DNA from: Pectinophora gossypiella | Taxonomy: Eukaryota > Arthropoda > Insecta > Lepidoptera > Gelechiidae | Direction: 5' to 3' | Assembly (NCBI RefSeq): GCF_024362695.1 | Contig: NC_065420.1 | Location: 10,765,420 to 10,829,419 of the forward strand | DNA length: 64,000 nt | Notes under the pieces: model-generated | The model's database searches: none | The model's input: the letters and a program-made list of their open reading frames with translations, nothing else | What the model was told of the DNA's origin: nothing | Part shown: positions 20,881 through 32,640 of the stretch, one piece after another | How positions within the stretch are numbered: position 1 is the first letter of the stretch | Layout: the number at the start of each line of letters is the position of its first letter | Made by a program: the position numbers and the translations under genes

Positions 20881-21989
20881 AAGTACTTACTTTCTACGAT
20901 AGATGACGCTGACATTAACAAATTCAAAGGTTTTTGTTTTCTTTCAAAAAATATTTTGTTTTAATTAACCTCATTATCACAAACAAGCATTTTTCATCGT
21001 TTTCAGCCATCCTAACTTTACATTTTTTTTATAAACTAAATGAGATTCCTAAAATTTCGGGATCTCGCGGGATTAATATTTTCAATCCTGCGGGTTCTCG
21101 AATTTGCGATCTCCAGTCGGGATTGCATCCCGTACCCTAACCTGACCTAACCCAACTTTTTTGTTTTTCACTAACAAATACTTACGTACTAAAAACCTTT
21201 TCCAGACAACTTATAACAAGTAAAGTGCCGAGTAGATCAAGCCCATTAGGGCCAAGTGCCCATCTCAGCCACAGGAACACTTTATTTTTGTTGTTATCAG
21301 TGGGGAGGGACCTTTTTGACATAATGACAAGTGGTTGTACGTGGAATACATTCGAATTCGTGGTTTTGTCACTGCCTAAGTGTGACGTGAATTCCAACGT
21401 GTTGCTACAAAAGGTCAAATACTGCTACGTCCGTAGACATTTGCTACGGCGTAGCCTACGAAATAAAAATATTTTGTTTAAATTAGCAACTTCAATTTAC
21501 TCCAGCATTCCAATTTTGAAATCTAAAAATAAAAAGATTCGTTTGAATATCCCCGGAATAAACAAAGCTAAAATTCATTTTGATCGAAATTTGTTTTTAT
21601 TTTAGTGGAAAATAAAATTCACTCGTCCAACAAAACAAATGAAAAAAAAAACATTTTCACATCAAATAGGTCAGTTCTATGTATTCATATGAACTAAATA
21701 TTGCACTCGCATTAATTTATTTGAGAATATTTTCCAATAAAATACCTAAGTTTGATTATAATCTTGCGTAGTAAATTTTATTGTTCAATATTACAGAAAT
21801 TCCACGTATCAAACTGTGCTGTTAGTGTAAACAGCATCAGCATACAATAACCACTATTTAAAAAATGCACTACTATGCGAAAAGGGTCTCCAGCGAATAA
21901 AATAAGTATACACTTCTCATAAAACGAATCGAAACACCTCAACATTATAGCTCGTAAAGATTATCAGAGTCACATGAAATAGAAATACA
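20881..21989. other. Unique stretch, nothing firmly recognised
   Basis: A short GC palindrome (ctacggcgtagcctacg) lies at about 21446-21462, and a related string recurs near 30735. A 126-codon ORF at 21225-21605 has no recognisable domain. Confidence 0.4.
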
Positions 21990-22085
21990 TAACATCACGC
22001 CTATTTTCCGTTGGGGTAGGCAGAGACCATGGAATTCCACTTACAATCCTGACACACCACCTTTGCTTCCTCCACTCTCATCAAA
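21990..22085 (-). mobile_element. LINE 3' end (VEEA...VSAYP type)
   Basis: The minus strand reads MRVEEAKVVCQD then VSAYPNGK before the stop, the C-terminal signature of an insect non-LTR polyprotein. 5'-truncated. Confidence 0.6.
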
Positions 22086-22224
22086 GACAAGTATAATATG
22101 TACAAGTTTTAACAATGACAAATAAATGCAATTTTTAATTATTTTTAATTGGGTATCAGAAAGTTTTTAATGTATGTAACAGAGCAGAGAGAAAGAGATT
22201 TGTGTTGTGTTGGTGTGTGTGTTG

Positions 22225-22285
22225 TCAGGTTAATGAGCCTGGTACTCCACCTCACACACAACCCACACGATAAGAAGAAGAAGAA
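22225..22285 (+). mobile_element. SINE family C, tail fragment
   Basis: ctggtactccacctcacaca then cccacacgataagaagaaga is the end of family C. Confidence 0.55.
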
Positions 22286-22454
22286 TGTTACATAACAGAG
22301 CATCACGCCTTTATCTCTGAAGGGGTAGGCAGACGTTACATCCACTCCTCGCCAACTAACTCAATGTTAGTTAACGTTAAAAATTCTTGAGCTTTGTTAA
22401 ACATATATACGGTTATTTTTGGATGAGAATTAATTTGTAAAGCCTTTTTACACA

Positions 22455-22600
22455 TCTTCTCCTTGTCGTGTGGGTTGTAAGGTAAAATACCAACCTCATC
22501 GACCCTGGTGTCAGGGTTAGTATTGAGCCGCCAAAGGCCCCTGACATGGCTCATGTAACGACCACCTACTTACATCAGTAGGCAGTAACCGGGACCGATT
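22455..22600 (-). mobile_element. SINE family C, 3' half
   Basis: Reverse of the family C tail from cggtcccggttactgcct-like to cccacacgacaaggagaag. Confidence 0.65.
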
Positions 22601-22869
22601 TAACCATAAAAATAAGAGACAAAACTGATCACAACAAACCTTGGCCTATATTCGATTGTGAGTATAGCAAACATAAATCAATATTAGACTATGAATCACG
22701 TCGGAATGTTTACGCATTCGCGCACAATCGTTCGCAGTCGTGTAAATAAAACCATTAGTCAAAGCCTTCGTAATTTATGTGACTTGACAGACAAATGGCA
22801 TACTATGGGAAAGGTAATCTTTTAATGTCAATAGCATGTGACTGAAGAAAACCATAGGAAAAACCATAC

Positions 22870-23150
22870 CATCTTCTTCTTATCGTGAGGGTTGTGAGGT
22901 GGAATACCTACCTCATCAACACTGATATCAGGGTTATTATTGAGCAACCAAAGGTCCCTGACATGGCTCATGTCACGACTACATACTTACATCAGTAAGT
23001 AATAACCGGAACCAACGGCTTAACGTGCTTTCCGAAGCACGGATCATCTTACTTTCGGACAATCAGGTGTTCAGCCTGTAATGTCCTAACCAAACTAGGG
23101 ATCAGAAAGTGATTTTTGTAATATGTTCCTATCGGGATTCGAACCATACC
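22870..23150 (-). mobile_element. SINE family C, near full length, 11-bp target duplication
   Basis: Bounded by aaccataccat at 22862-22872 and 23142-23152. On the minus strand it runs from the B-box end of the tRNA-like head (cgaatcccgatagg) through the central domain to the cacgataagaagaagatg tail. The first part of the head is missing. Confidence 0.8.
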
Positions 23151-23320
23151 ATAGGAAATATCCTGGACTGTATCAAGCCTAACAGATGTCTAAATAGCAT
23201 TACTTATGTATAACCATAATTATGTTTTAAATTAAGCTCATTCTAAGTTTAATTTTTTACTTTTAAATACCTACTCAAATACCCTTTAAATGTGAAACAA
23301 TTATATACGCCGTAATTGTC

Positions 23321-23403
23321 ATATGTTAGTGACATCGTAACGAAAACTTTAAAGGATGATTCAGATTCAGACCATGATTCCGAGTTGATATCAAGTGGAA
23401 TTT
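23321..23403 (+). mobile_element. Foldback MITE family P, left arm
   Basis: gttagtgacatcgtaacgaa through agtggaatttgcc, abutting a SINE C tail at 23404. The SINE insertion may have removed or displaced the other arm. Confidence 0.6.
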
Positions 23404-23500
23404 GCCTTCTTATCGTGTGTCGTGACACGTGAATTACCAACATCATCAACCCTGGTGTCAGGGTTATTACTGATCCGCCAAAGGCCCCAACCTGTGTAAT
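23404..23500 (-). mobile_element. SINE family C, tail fragment
   Basis: cttcttatcgtgtgtcgtga through tgatccgccaaaggcccc is the reverse of the family C tail. Confidence 0.6.
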
Positions 23501-23677
23501 GACGGCTTATAATTTTAGTGGCCCTAAATAAAACCCTCCTAACAAAGCATAAGCGATAAGTCAATTTCTACGAAAAAGGCACAATAACCTTCCTAACCCT
23601 AGAACACAATTTAATATCAGTTATACCCCGTGGTCACCAAATAATTACCAGGAACATAGTAGGGTAACCACAAAGGT

Positions 23678-24343
23678 ACAAGTTGTGATTGTATTCAGAA
23701 ACACAGGTAGCAAGCACAAAGCCTTTCACAGCGGAAGCCGGCACCGCATCGCGTCCGGCAATTTACTGACGTGTGTCGTACTTTCATACTGGCTTGAACT
23801 AGTTCTAACCTGTTCCAACCGCATATATACAGAAACTTAGAGAACAATCTCTACAGGAATGGGTAGAATCGATTAGCCGCAGCTTTTGCTGAGTGAGGTA
23901 CATTTTGTATGTTTATTTCAACAAGATTATTTGTTTGTGCTTTGTCATATTGTCTTCTTTTTGACGTTATTTCATTGTATTTTGTTACTGTGGCGTAATT
24001 CAATAATAACTATTTTCTTTCTTTTATATTTTATGAGGAATCACGATAACTAGAAACCTTTTTTTTTCTTAATCAGTTTATCATACGAGGCATGTAAACT
24101 CTGGCTACCCCTATTTAGGATATAGACGTGAGCTTATGTACTTTCTTCCTATTTTATCATTATGATTGAAAACAATTTTCCATTTATTAAGTCCCCGAGA
24201 TAAAGTTATAATTGTATTCACGGAGTGAGATTTGCACAAAGCGGTGTTCGGCGGAAGGTGGCAACCGTTCCGGCGGGCGCCGGGACCGCGTCCGGCAATT
24301 AGCAAACATATGCGCACCCTACTTTCATACCGGTTTCAACTGG
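23678..24343 (+). repeat. Diverged direct repeat pair of unknown type
   Basis: Segments 23678-23812 and 24203-24343 share, in order, attgtattc, gcacaaagc, gcggaag, cgcgtccggcaatt and ctactttcatac(t/c)gg(c/t)tt, about 525 bp apart. Both are GC-richer than the surroundings. The unit is not one of the SINE or MITE families here. Confidence 0.6.
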
Positions 24344-24730
24344 TTTTCTAAAGACGATAAGTGTTGGAGTTTGTATCTTTGAGTTTTTGTTGAGTAGTTT
24401 TATATATATAGCGGGCGAGGTGTATGGATGTTTTGTTTTATTCATAAAATGTACTAAATAGGTAGAGGCCTACTCCCTTCGGAGATACATGCGTGAGGCT
24501 ATAGTTTTTCTAATAATATACGCAGAAAATTGTGTCGATTCCAGAAACTAAACCTTTTTATTTACTTATGTATACGTATAAAGTAATAATTTCATAATCC
24601 GTCAAAAAAAATCATTATTTTCCCAGAACACGGGAATTAAATATTCGATTGAGGTCTGTTTTACGACTTGCTGTTAATTTTCTGATAGCCTATCCAGAAC
24701 TTAGACTATTAGCATAACAGTTATCAACAA
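24344..24730. other. Unique stretch, nothing recognised
   Basis: No gene or repeat family recognised. Confidence 0.4.
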
Positions 24731-25022
24731 CAGCCCCCGTGGTCTAGTGGTTAGAGAGTTAGGCTCACGATCTGGAGGTCCGAGTTCAATTCCCGATGGG
24801 GACATTGTCGAAGTCACTTTGTGACACTGTCCTTTGTTTGGGAAGGTCTTTCCTAAAAAGTAAGATGATTCTGTGCTTCGGAAAGCACATTAAGCCGTTG
24901 CTCAAAAACACCTCCACCAACCCGCAATGGAGCAGCGTGGTGGAGTATGCTCCATACCGCTCCGGTTGATTGAGGGGAGGCCTGTGCCCAGTTTATGATG
25001 ATGATGATGATGATGATGATGT
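24731..25022 (+). mobile_element. SINE family A with GATGAT tail
   Basis: The head ccccgtggtctagtggttag, a degraded B box (agttcaattcccg), the central domain and the tail ggaggcctgtgcccag are followed by a (gat)n run instead of tataggctgtttatg. The end is therefore like that of family B and of the LINE at 55939-56052. Confidence 0.75.
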
Positions 25023-26130
25023 ACTGTGTATACATTCCTGAGTCTTAGATATAAATTAGTCTAAAATGTAAGTAAATTAGTTTTAACAAAATGTTACAAT
25101 TACACCTAAGAAGATAAGGTATAAAGTTTATTTTCAACAGAAATTGTTTTTTAATGAATATGAAAACGTTCCACTATTTAAATTTACTTCCTAATTCTGA
25201 TACGGTTTTATGCAAATGAACAAAAAGTTTATTTTTACACGACTAAATAATTTTGCGTTTTGAAGTTATAATTTATTCGTGAATATAGATTTAGCAAATG
25301 TCTCTAATATGACGAACTATTACCATTGAATGTCGAAGGCATAAAATAAAATCCGAAAAAAAAAGATTTATTTTGTAAAGTGTAGTGCAATAAAGAGGTA
25401 AAAATAAACAGAATTTAAATCCACCACAGACCTCGTCAGTACCTACATGCATATTAAAAATAAAAAATAAAAAAGGAATAGCACATTGAAATCATACATA
25501 ATAAAATACGCACAAGCTTCGTTAAAAAAAATCTGTAAAATAAAAATTGTACGTAGTGTGCTCTCTGCGTTTAGCGTACGACAATATTTATTTATTTTTG
25601 TATCACAGAACAAATTTTTTTATGGCCGCCATGTTCTTTTTCAAAATTTTGTTTTTTTATTTTCCAGCGATCGAATTCGATTAAGATGTAGATAAGTTCA
25701 TCATCATCAATTTAAGAGCCACGCTCTTGTCGGTGCAACATTTTCCATGCTACTTTACAAATAAGTTAAGATAAGTTACTTATGTGAAAAAAATATATAA
25801 ATAAGTAGCTAAATATATTATATGTCTTCCTACCAGCAGACACATAGTACATAAACACACAATAAATGAAGAATAAACGTGTCCTTGTGTGACGACAAAC
25901 AAACTTCGCCCTTGATCTCAGGTGAATAGCGCCGGAAATCCGTCGGGACTATTCTTCTAGTTTATCTTGATGTGATTGGAATCGACGTCGGACAACGAAC
26001 GTGCGACCTTTACCGAACTATTTAGAGATTTTTATTTCTCGTATTGAAGAAATCGTATTACTTAGACGTAAGAAGAAAATAGGATTTTAGGGCCTACCCA
26101 CTCAGAGGGCGGTACGAAGAGCGCTCTAGA
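25023..26130. other. Unique AT-rich stretch, one LINE-tail fragment
   Basis: 25717-25753 (agagccacgctcttgtcggt) is the reverse of the LINE 3' end seen at 55258-55416. Nothing else recognised. Confidence 0.4.
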
Positions 26131-26345
26131 GGCGCGCATATTTTATAAAGGCTCATTTCCATTCAGTCTGTGACTTGCCAGTAAGGGATCACCAAAACAA
26201 CATGGCATCATATCTGTATTCCATAAGGGGTGTTTTTTTTTCATAAAGGGCAGAGTTGTATACACCCACTCCTCGCCAGCTATGCTTAAGTCCTGTGTAA
26301 TAGGAGGCCTATTGCCAAAATCCGGCACAAATCCTGAAAACATGA
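26131..26345 (-). repeat. Dispersed repeat, type unknown
   Basis: Shares actcctcgccagc-like, gtcctgtgtaataggagg-like and aatccggcacaaatcctg with a degraded stretch at 35262-35345 and with 22335-22360. Orientation and family uncertain. Confidence 0.4.
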
Positions 26346-27183
26346 TTTTGCAAATGGTTCGATGTAAATAGGCTCACTGTATACAGCGATGAGCATAGGT
26401 TCCGTCATGTTGGTAGCACTGTTTTTAGTGTTACCAGCCTGTCTTTCGAACCCTAAATAATATAAAAACAGATCTTAATTTAATAGTGTTTTTGCAATGC
26501 TCGGTAAAACTTTTTAAGTTTGTGATGTACTGTACTAAACATGGTAATGTACTTTGCAATTAAAAAAAGTTTATAATAATAATAAAAAACAATAGTAAAT
26601 GCTAATGCCTAACGCAAACTTACTTCTGTTTTAAGTAGAACATTAATTACTCTTTGTTTTATTAATTATACACCTACATTATTCAAAATACTTACGAAAT
26701 CCGTCTGATTACATTTACAACCAAAATTAGAATACGTAATGGCCCTTTAGAGTAAGGTCTCTCATTCGCCACAAAACCCTGAGACCCGTGTTTATGGTCA
26801 ATCTACATAGGACCCTCTGGCGATAACTTAATCATTACATGCACTTATGTCTCTATTAGAATGGGATCTTGTGGGTCACGTTATGTAGGTCAGTGTATGG
26901 AGCAAGAGCATAAAGCAATGTTTAAAAAATTAAAATTTCTTTATTTCAGATAACAATGATCCATAATTTACATAATAAAACATTCAAATAACTTAAAATA
27001 ATAAATAAAATAAAAAAAAATAGATAAAATTATATTAATATATATTTATTTTTAATTTCTTTTCTATTATTATTTTTTTATTTTTTTTATTAGATAAAAT
27101 AAATAAAATCAATTAAAATATAAAACAACAATGAAAATTAATGCCACTACTTTTTTAACATTAGTACAAGGTGTCTATGGCCG
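26346..27183. other. Unique AT-rich stretch, nothing recognised
   Basis: Very AT-rich low complexity from about 26930 to 27130. No gene recognised. Confidence 0.4.
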
Positions 27184-27361
27184 GCCCGTTCGGGACCAAC
27201 GACAGATTTCCGGATTGTTCATTGTCTAAAAGTAAGATAATCGGTCCCAGCTGACAAAGAACAATCTCACAAAGTGGTTTCGATAAAGTCGCTATCGGGA
27301 ATCGAACTCGGACCTCCAGATCGTGAGCCCAACGCTCTAACCACTAGACTACGAAGGCTGT
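27184..27361 (-). mobile_element. SINE family A, head portion
   Basis: The minus strand shows gccttcgtagtctagtggtt (A box), gagttcgattcccgatag (B box) and cactttgtgagattgttc. The central domain and tail are reduced. Confidence 0.7.
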
Positions 27362-27738
27362 TTAGAAAAAATATTTTAGTTAAATTACGAGGCATGATAA
27401 AACGCATGTACTTAACTTTCTTTTATTTTATTTTTCCTCAAAGCTTATTGTAAGGTCTGTAACCATAACAATTGACAATATAACTGAAACAGTAAAACCC
27501 ACGCCTTTGAACATTCAATCACTTCGACAAAAGCCGAATAACCATAAGGAAAAAGTCGCCATTTTCCCCGTAAACCGAACAACACCCCGGGAATCGAATC
27601 TTAATACTTTGCGATCGGATTTAGATATCGGCCGTACATTCACATCACGGGTTTATCTTGAATGCCAACCTTGTCGCCAAACGTTTATTGGCAAATATTT
27701 AGGGAAAATCCTTTAATTAAAGAGGTTGATTGGTTGAG
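27362..27738. other. Unique stretch, nothing recognised
   Basis: A 69-codon ORF at 27507-27716 has no recognisable features. Confidence 0.35.
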
Positions 27739-28029
27739 GAGCTCGGTGGCGCAGCGGTAAATGCGCTCGGGCTGCGATTGTTGAAGTTAAGCAACTTTCG
27801 CAAAGGCCGGTCATAGGATGGGTGACCACAAAAAAAAAAAGTTTTCATCTCGAGCTCCTCCGTGCTTCGGAAGGCACGTTAAACCGTTGGTCCCGGCTGC
27901 ATTAGCAGTCGTTAATAACCACCAATCCGCACTGGGCTCGCGTGATGGTTTAAAGGCCCGTTCTCCCTATCCATCCATAGGGAAGGCCCGTGCCCCAGCA
28001 GTGGGGACATTAATGGGCTGATGATGATG
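27739..28029 (+). mobile_element. SINE family B, full length
   Basis: gagctcggtggcgcagcggt, the 5S-like gaagttaagcaac and ggatgggtgaccac, an A10 linker, the central domain gtgcttcggaaggcacgtta, and the tail gtgccccagcagtggggac ending ggctgatgatgatgg. An imperfect duplication around ggttgat flanks it. Confidence 0.85.
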
Positions 28030-28117
28030 GTTGATAACGATACGCTAAAGTTTGTGGTTGCTAAGCCACAGGAGCACGGAGACCGTTACTACTAAAGGTA
28101 TGATACGGTGTGACACA

Positions 28118-28196
28118 ATTCCGGCCAAGTAGTTATCCAGCCAAGTAGTTAATGCCATTTGCGACAAATCCACAATAAGCCACGTCAAAAAAAAAC
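28118..28196 (+). mobile_element. Jockey-like LINE, last 80 bp
   Basis: ccaagtagttaatgccattt, gacaaatccacaataagcca and cgtc plus nine A residues match the LINE 3' end. The ccaagtagtta segment is repeated twice, a small local duplication. Confidence 0.75.
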
Positions 28197-28372
28197 ACCC
28201 CATTTTACACAGACACTACACATTGACGTTATCGTACACGCGCATCTGTGTATATGACGTCTGACGCCATACGATTGAAGACTAAACTATGTCCAAGAGG
28301 AGGTGAGGTAAACCTAGCTCAGCCGCTGGTGGGGAGCGGAGAGTTGCCGTTCTATATGCAGTATTATTCCTT
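28197..28372 (+). repeat. Dispersed repeat 'R', copy
   Basis: Closely matches 14140-14285 (acattgacgttatcgtacac ... ggtggggagcgg). It ends near ttctatatgcagtatt, comparable to ttctattcgtagtat at 13681. Confidence 0.6.
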
Positions 28373-28507
28373 ATTTTATGCTGACAGTGATACAGGTTGA
28401 GGAAAAAATAATTTTATTACTGATGAGGAGTGAAATGTGCGGTAGCTTTGTTGCAAAAAATAACATTCATGCCCAGAATTCCTATCGTGCTTAGAACGAT
28501 TATCAGC

Positions 28508-28672
28508 CGGGTCTGCATGACAACCGCGCCGCACGGCGCGAATTGTATTGAGCGCTTCGACCAATAGCCGTTTAATGTCAAACTACGTAGATAGCATTCG
28601 TATCGTTTATTGGTCCAAGCGTTCGATATAATTCGCGCTGCGCGCGGTACGATTGTCATGCAGACCTGGCTG
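28508..28672. mobile_element. Palindromic MITE 'S', copy with both arms
   Basis: Inverted arms of about 60 bp: left starts gggtctgcatgacaaccgcg and right ends attgtcatgcagacctgg, with cgaccaata and tattggtccaa facing the centre. The GC-rich arms surround a short centre (aactacgtagatagcattcg). Relatives: 46566-46660, 53404-53603, and the copy at 56461-56559 that was split by the full-length LINE. Confidence 0.7.
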
Positions 28673-29086
28673 GAGTGATTGTGTAATAATTACACTTAGA
28701 GAGGTCATGAACCTCACAACCCACACGACAGGAGAACATCTTGAAGATAATGATTTGCAATCACGTACAGGGAAAATTAATCAATGTAAGTAAGTAAATA
28801 AAATTCTAATTTGACTCCACTTCTGAGAAACGATCTTCTACAGACTTACAATCCAATTAGTTTGTCTACGTAATATCTCACTTTCCCAAGTGCACTTAGA
28901 TACTAAGTACTTACTATGAATGCTTCAGGTCTAGGAATCCTAGATTATTTAAGCGAACACTAACTTGAGTGTTTTTAGTAATTAAAATTCTAGTTAAGTA
29001 TAATTATTTCCTTGTAATAAAGGGTTTTCTTGTGTTATAAAGAATCGCTCATTTCGTGGGAAGTTCGAACAAAAACACAGAAAAAA
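28673..29086. other. Unique AT-rich stretch
   Basis: A family C tail scrap (aacctcacaacccacacgac) lies at about 28710-28731. Nothing else recognised. Confidence 0.4.
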
Positions 29087-29187
29087 AACATGAATTTTGC
29101 GACGGAAATTTCCACTTGATATTAACTCAGATTCTGTCTAACTCATCCCGCTCAGTATTCGTTACGATGTCACTAACACCCTGTATA
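29087..29187 (+). mobile_element. Foldback MITE family P, right half
   Basis: aattttgcgacggaaatttc through gatgtcactaacaccctgta is the right arm. The left arm is absent. Confidence 0.65.
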
Positions 29188-29352
29188 GAAAATTATCTGC
29201 AAAAGATCACTGTACATAAGGGAAAGCCATATTTACATGAGTAAATATTTCGGTAATAAAGTGCAATGTATTCATTCATCAAAGATAAGATTCGCTAGAT
29301 CCATCTTAAAACTTCGTATTAACAGTGACTCAAGGTTATTTTTGATTTTTTC

Positions 29353-30110
29353 ATTATCACCAACCCATTAACGTCCCCACTGCTGGGGCACGGGCCTTCC
29401 CTATGGATGGATAGGAAGATCGGGCCTTAAACCACCACGCGGGCCCAGTGCGGATTGGTGGTTATTAACGACTGCTAATGCAGCCGGGACCAACGGCTTA
29501 ATGTGCCTTCCAAAGCACGGAGGAGCTCGAGATGAAAACTTTTTTTTTTGTGGTTACCCATACTATTTTTTTTTTTTTGACGTTGGGAAATGCGTTACGC
29601 ATACCACGCCGCCCGGGGGGACGACGTGGTTATGTGGGACTCCCCGGGTGTCGCCACCCGGTATACCCACTAAAACCCAACGGTGTTCCTCTTTGCCGCC
29701 GTGTGGCGGGGATACGGGAACGCAATTGCACACAACCGCGTCCCTGCCGGCGGATGCCCTTTAGGGCCCAGCGCCCATGGGAGCGCATCAAGCGCCTCCT
29801 CCTCCACCGAGGGCTGCCGGGAACACTTGGGGGGCCCTACAGTACGAGACCTATGTTGTGGACGGCGGTCCCCCGACCACCGTCCACAGGTCCCCATCAA
29901 GGCGGCGCTCGGTCGATCGCGACCAAGTGCGCCCGTCGCCGCCTTCCTGGTCGCCTGCGGCGAATCGGGAGCGAGTCGACAGAGTCTTCCCGTTCCCTCT
30001 CCGCCGCTTCCTTCGCGGACATGACTATGTCCCCATCCTATGACCGACCTTTGCGAAAGTTGGTTAACTTCAACAATCGCAGACGTTTACCGCTGCGCCA
30101 CCGAGCTCCA
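29353..30110 (-). mobile_element. SINE family B split by a LINE fragment
   Basis: 29353-29564 carries the tail, central domain and linker; 30032-30110 carries the 5S-like block (reverse of gcaactttcgcaaaggtcgg) and the A-box head. Outer perfect duplications ttgattttttc at 29342-29352 and 30111-30121 bound the SINE. The intervening 29565-30031 is a later insertion. Confidence 0.85.
29565..30031 (-). mobile_element. GC-rich 5'-truncated LINE 3' fragment nested in SINE B
   Basis: It starts with a poly(T) tract (poly(A) on the minus strand), then gacgttgggaaatgcgttac and strongly GC-rich sequence up to cgcggacatgactatgtccc. Imperfect duplication of cccat(a/c)ct at both edges. Orientation and A-tail indicate target-primed insertion of a non-LTR element. 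I cannot assign the clade because only non-coding or very short coding sequence is left. Open frames of up to 200 codons here reflect the GC content. Confidence 0.65.
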
Positions 30111-30121
30111 TTGATTTTTTC

Positions 30122-30970
30122 CAAGAATTTTTGATTCTTTTATTTATTTATTTTATTTTATTTTATTCGGGGAGCTTACAACATTATTTACACAATCAGA
30201 TCCACACATATCATTAGAACTTGTATCACATTACTATTATTACTTGTTTTGTCATTACTTATAGCTCTGCCCACCCCATAAGGATAACGTTCGTGAGATT
30301 ATGTACGAAACTAAAATATATTTATTCGTTCCAGAGCGGGACTTACAAAACCAATTAAAGAATATATAGATTATGTGTGTGTGTATGTTTGTAGTTCATT
30401 CATTCATTGCCTTTACGAAGTCTGAACTTTGAACTTTATCCAATCTTCGATGTAGCTATAATGAAATCTAAGTATAGTTCTCCGTCGCGCTGTCATTCTG
30501 ATTGTATCGGGAATCTCAAGTGCACTAAACTTGACGGCAACTTCGAAGCAATCTCTGAGGCCCGAAGCACTTGAAACTCAAATATCTTGGGAGTCTTCAG
30601 CAACCGATGAAATCTATGGCAAGAAGCCACAAGAAATATGAATTTTATTCCTAACTTCGCGGAAAATAATGCAGACTTTGATAGCACTTTGAAAAGTTTA
30701 TCGTAAATGTTTCGTAGCTTTGCTACGGCGTAGCTTATTGCTACGCTTGACAATGGTTGTTTACAACTCCTGTTATTTATGAGAAAAAAAATCGGATTTA
30801 AAGGGTAATGCCTAAGATTTCTTTTTCAAAGTATACCCATCTCGAGATAAAACGCAGATAGTACTTACCCACGTTTCATGGAGTTTCTGTTCAACAAGAG
30901 TCTTAACGTGATAAGTGGTGAGCCGTATTGTCGGAGTACCCACATTTGAATCTATTTCGGTAAATCTATT
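30122..30970. other. Unique stretch with a small SINE E-like tail
   Basis: agctctgcccaccccataag at about 30258-30280 matches the end of family E (38316-38340). ctacggcgtagc near 30733 recurs from 21446. No gene recognised. Confidence 0.4.
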
Positions 30971-31064
30971 CCAGCGTTGTGGAGTATGCTCCATACCCCT
31001 CCAGTTGATTGAGGAGAGGCCTGTGACCAGCAGTGGAACGTACACAAGCTGTTTATATAAATTC
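30971..31064 (+). mobile_element. SINE family A, tail only
   Basis: gtggagtatgctccataccc through gtacacaagctgtttatata. Confidence 0.7.
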
Positions 31065-31536
31065 ATTCCACATTGGGGTCGCACAGGAAAGGAACATACG
31101 TACCTACCTCTTTGTTAGCTATACGAGTAAGTATTTTAATTAAAAACGACTGTCTGTAAACTCGCTGGGTTAGAAACAGATGCACTTTCCTGGAATGCTA
31201 GCATAAGTTAGTCGTTTAAGGTGTTTTATACTTGCGTCGTAATGTCCTTTATTCTGTGTTTAATTTGGGGACTGTTTTTGATTTTGAATTAAGAACGATT
31301 TCTTTTTAAATGCAACACGACACTGGCTGAATTGTCAAAGATGACAGAAGCCATACTACAAAGATTGAATTTAATTAAATGCAACAAAATGTTCTTTATT
31401 TAAATAAATTTTGTAATAGATAATATATACGGCATTATGTGAAGTAAGTAGTTTGACTCTATCTGTGTTAAAATTATTTGCGAGTTTTTATACAGTACTG
31501 TAGGTAACTTTCAAAGTCTATGGTTAAGGCCTTTTG
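31065..31536. other. Unique AT-rich stretch
   Basis: No gene or repeat family recognised. Confidence 0.4.
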
Positions 31537-31800
31537 GCGGGAAAGTGAACGACATGGTTGCTTTCTTCATTGAATAATCTAAATAATCAGTCGGAAAACA
31601 TTCGCGATAGTGTTATTATATCGGAATATTCAATAAACATAGTTTGGGGTTCAGAGTAGGAGTCTGCTCCGAGGGTGGGGGCTTAAATTTCATCATTCAT
31701 CGTCATCGTCTTTCATCATTTAATTAAACATTATCAGAAAAAAAACATAAGACTTGGCTGTACGGGCACAGTGCCCTTTGTCTTGCCGTTCGAAGATTTT
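31537..31800 (+). mobile_element. Retroposon 'K', copy 3, internally deleted
   Basis: It begins ccttttggcgggaaagtgaa like copies 1 and 2 and contains tttggggttcagagtaggag and acttggctgtacgggca. It lacks the segment with gccgcttcgtaactcg where the mariner sits in copy 2. Its A-rich end is lost. Another K-like start (ttttttggcgggaacggg) lies alone at 33354. Confidence 0.65.
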
Positions 31801-32547
31801 TGATTAACCTATGTATAATAAAAAGAAATCAAGCATCTCCCAAGGTTACACGTGGCATACAATTCATCATGTACGTAAATCATTTGCCATCGTAAGTCAA
31901 CCTACACAAAATACGTCATCAAAGGCCATATTTTATCAACACAGGCCAAATCATATTAAATGTCGTCATAACCATTTCCCATCTATACCCAATCAATTTG
32001 GTAAACATAACGTATATTTATATCCCTATAAAGGCGGTTCCTCACCAAAACTCGTTTGTAATGTAACATTTCAGATTCGGACATTACATCAGTGAGAAGA
32101 TCCGAGCATTACAGCGTGTCGCACTCAAATGTTGATGACACGCTGGCTGGTGTGATGATGACGAGAATAGATGTTGAATAGAACCTTCGATTTCAAGGTT
32201 GATATTTAAATTGTAGGCACAGAAATTAATAACACGTAATGAACGAGCGATCGTAGAAGAAGTTATTGAGTGTTGCTATTTTATAAATTAAAATAGTAAA
32301 ATTAATATTCTGTTGGATGTTGCCAACACAGTGCGCTACATGGTCGATGACCAGTCCATACACGCAATTATAATTCGCTTTAATGTTTACTGTCTCTCTT
32401 GTGTACGTTGTTTTTATTACGTGCTTTGATTATAAGTTCTATGTTATCTCGTGTTTTGTTTTATATTTGTTGCCATGGTATCCCTATCTGATAAACGTTT
32501 CTGTATTTCTATCTTTCTAATTGATTCTGTGCTGTACTACGAGCAAC
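31801..32547. other. Unique stretch, nothing recognised
   Basis: A 94-codon ORF at 31811-32095 has no recognisable features. Confidence 0.4.
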
Positions 32548-32640
32548 ATAAACAGTCTGTATACGTCCCACTGCTGAACACAGGCCTGCTCTCATTCAAC
32601 CGGAGGGGGTATGGAGCATACTCCACCACGCTGCTCTACG
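32548..32640 (-). mobile_element. SINE family A, tail only
   Basis: cataaacagtctgtatacgt, cccactgctgaacacaggcc and ggagcatactccaccacgct: the reverse of the A tail. Confidence 0.7.

Noticed and set aside
29532..30134. 200-codon frame, Arg/Pro/Gly-rich
   Set aside because: It spans a SINE B / LINE fragment junction. Several overlapping frames are open because the insert is GC-rich, and no domain is visible.
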